From Gemmatimonadota bacterium (GTDB taxonomy: Bacteria; Gemmatimonadota; Gemmatimonadetes; Gemmatimonadales; Gemmatimonadaceae), in the NCBI GenBank assembly GCA_016719105.1, contig JADKAQ010000017.1, forward strand, positions 62,001 to 126,000: a stretch of DNA of 64,000 nt, written 5' to 3'. Shown here piece after piece: positions 61,080 through 64,000 of this stretch. The notes under the pieces are model-generated. The model worked only from the letters and a program-made list of their open reading frames with translations, was not told the origin of the DNA and did no database searches. A program made the translations under genes and the position numbers. Position 1 is the stretch's first letter. Each line of letters starts with the position of its first letter.

Positions 61080-61264
61080 CGGCTCGCGAGACGGAGCCCG
61101 TGCGAGAGTCGGCGCGCGCCGTTTGCTCCTTCTGCCGCAAGGCGTTCGAGCGGGAGGACGAGCAGATCGTGCACTACGCGCATGGCGAAGTGGCCGGCGT
61201 GTATCACGACTGGTGTCGCCCGGATCGGCGACGGTCGGGGTGCGGGGCTTCGGCGTGTAGATAG
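61076..61264 (+). CDS. 62-residue Cys-rich protein downstream of msrB
   Basis: A short frame starting with GTG inside the msrB stop. It encodes CSFCRKAF, HYAHGEVAGVYHDWC and a final CGASACR, a pattern of a small zinc-binding fold. Translational coupling with msrB suggests a redox or metal accessory, but it could be a chance frame: the start lies within a purine repeat and no homologue is recalled. Confidence 0.5.
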   Translation: MTARETEPVRESARAVCSFCRKAFEREDEQIVHYAHGEVAGVYHDWCRPDRRRSGCGASACR

Positions 61265-61390
61265 AAGACGGGAAGACGGGAAGACGAGAAGACGAGATAA
61301 CGACCCTGGGGGTGCCAGCACTCGCGTGCCGACACCCCCAGGGTTCTTGCTGTCCCTCGTCTTCCCGTCTTCCCGTCTTCCCGTCCTCCC
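61263..61390. repeat. Purine/pyrimidine inverted repeat with central terminator between msrB and rho
   Basis: A GAAGACGGG-type purine tract (61263-61296) and its mirror pyrimidine tract CCCGTCTTC (61355-61390) flank a hairpin, ACCCTGGGGGTG with CACCCCCAGGGT (61303-61314 and 61333-61344). The whole forms one long foldback between convergent genes, so it can end both transcripts. The same purine unit encodes the MsrB tail at 61044-61075. Confidence 0.75.
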
Positions 61391-62995
<1,605 letters not shown>

Positions 62996-63440
62996 GCAGC
63001 GGATTGGTGTGGGGGTGAACGGGCGAGCCAGCGGCACGGCCGCGCGGCATCGCAACTTGGGACTGGTGCCTGACGAATTCGATCGGGGTGCACGATGCGC
63101 GTGAAGCGCACAGCGCTGGCGGAGCGGGAGTCCGGCTTTCGAGCTGAGAGGGACGACTCGTGCGAAGCATCGCACGGACCGCGTTGTCATCGAACGGCGC
63201 GGAAGACTCACGCGTGGCCGACAACCACTTTCCCATCTTCGCGATCACTTCTGGCCACTGTCCCGGCGAGGAGCCGGGCGACTGAAGCAGCCGATGCGAC
63301 GCAGCACCTGCGGGCGAAACCGTGTCTCGCCTGCGGATGCCAAGAGTATCGCACGGGTCCGCGATTCGCGCAAGCAGCGCGAGCCGCGACTTCCCTCCCG
63401 CCCCTACTGACCGTCCGACCCCTGAGCGCGCAACACACCC
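62996..63440. other. 445-bp leader region of rho, no gene seen
   Basis: No domain-bearing frame on either strand. It holds the rho promoter and a long potential 5' leader; rho is autoregulated in other bacteria through its leader, which is an inference here. No clear hairpin or -10 box was found. Confidence 0.35.
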
Positions 63441-64000
63441 TTACGAAACAGGGGCGCCACCGATCCCCTCGATGGCCCGCGACACCTCGATCACCCGGCG
63501 GCACAGCTCCACCATGCGCTGCACCGACGCCAGATGCTCGGGCGTGAGCGGCTCGAGCTCCAGCAGCTGTGCCTCGGCGAGCAGCGCGGCGAGCGGATTG
63601 TTCAGCCGGTGCTGCAGCCCCGCGGCGATCTCGCCCGCGGCCACCAGCGCGCGGAGTCGATGCAGGGAGGCTACGATGGCCGCGGCGCGTGGCGACGACT
63701 GCTGCGCCGCCGCGGTCGCCATCACCCGCCCTAACGCATCGGGGAGTTGGAGCGCGACCTCCGACTCGGCGAGCACGGCTTCCACGCCGAGTCGCGACGA
63801 TTCGTCGCGCGCGACGGCGGACGGTGACTCCACGACGAGAATGATCGGCCCCTCGTAGCCGCGCGCCCTGAGCTCGCGCACGAGCGAGAGGGCCATCGAA
63901 TAGAGGCGCCCCACTGCGAGGATGACGCAGTCGGCATCCGGCGTGCTGCGCACGATCGACGTGTCAGCAGCGTCGACGCGCGCCGTCGGGAGGAGCGTTG
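63441..64000 (-). CDS. Signalling protein with receiver-like and HisKA-like regions, no ATPase domain (5' end outside window)
   Basis: About 185 residues are visible; the frame continues past the right edge. The N-terminal part (DCVILAVGRLYSMALSLVRELRARGYEGPIILVVES) looks like an alpha/beta receiver-like fold without clear acidic pocket. The C-terminal part carries a dimerisation/phosphotransfer motif GLQHRLNNPLAALLAEAQLL, resembling the H-box HExNNPL of histidine kinases, followed by one more helix and the stop. No HATPase_c domain follows. It may be a stand-alone phosphotransfer or scaffold protein. Confidence 0.7.
   Translation of the reverse strand, partial: TLLPTARVDAADTSIVRSTPDADCVILAVGRLYSMALSLVRELRARGYEGPIILVVESPSAVARDESSRLGVEAVLAESEVALQLPDALGRVMATAAAQQSSPRAAAIVASLHRLRALVAAGEIAAGLQHRLNNPLAALLAEAQLLELEPLTPEHLASVQRMVELCRRVIEVSRAIEGIGGAPVS

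Noticed and set aside
63095..63547. 150-residue plus-strand frame upstream of rho with CLACGCQEY
   Set aside because: It is a single Cys cluster without context, crosses into the antisense of the next gene and has no ribosome site.

Overview
The window is a high-GC (roughly two thirds G+C or more), densely coded stretch of a free-living bacterial chromosome. I saw no rRNA, tRNA, transposase, prophage or CRISPR array. The gene families point to Gemmatimonadota (Gemmatimonadaceae-like). They include an ABC permease fused to an M1 peptidase, a DUF5916 barrel protein, serine/threonine kinases with unusual tails, an MbnP/MbnH pair, a Rho with a long disordered N-terminus and many secreted beta-propeller and hydrolase proteins. 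The assignment rests on gene content only.

Layout. 1-13.5 kb: tail of a serine hydrolase, an FAD-linked oxidase, an amidohydrolase coupled to an ABC ATPase and a permease/M1-peptidase giant, a thioesterase, an amidase and a frameshifted RND pump. 13.7-20.5 kb: a membrane PAS-receiver protein, an active-looking Ser/Thr kinase, a GH3 hydrolase and a degenerate pseudokinase. 20.6-30.3 kb: a dimethylglycine dehydrogenase-like enzyme, a serine hydrolase split by an amber codon, an ankyrin protein, a TetR regulator, a DJ-1/PfpI protein and a tandem of two ATP-grasp ligases, one carrying a C-terminal SET domain. 30.5-35.2 kb: four exported proteins on the minus strand (LVIVD propeller, beta-rich protein, cyclophilin, BNR propeller).

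35.5-43.7 kb is a plus-strand run in which the de novo NAD genes nadB and nadA-nadC are separated by a copper cassette: a His/Met-rich protein, mbnP, mbnH, copC and copD. Four TTGACGCG boxes precede the cassette. A 44-residue zinc ribbon follows nadC. 43.8-51.1 kb holds a seven-repeat Ig-like lipoprotein, a thioredoxin-domain YyaL-type protein, an M20 dipeptidase, a small outer-membrane barrel and a small exported protein. 51.4-57.5 kb holds the DUF5916 protein, a divergent periplasmic rhodanese and TsdA-type thiosulfate dehydrogenase pair, an acyltransferase and a small membrane protein. 57.6-64 kb holds a propeller/tricorn-like/gamma-glutamyltransferase fusion with a frameshift, msrB plus a tiny Cys protein, rho, and a truncated sensor that has a His-box but, in the visible part, no ATPase domain.

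Three genes are broken by single-base events (RND pump twice, serine hydrolase once, GGT fusion once). This pattern may be residual sequencing error. Strong hairpin terminators separate several convergent pairs. Two signals run across genes: a strongly enriched heptamer GTTAGGC on both strands and in several reading frames, and short purine-rich GACGGGA/GAAGACGGG repeats at gene edges.
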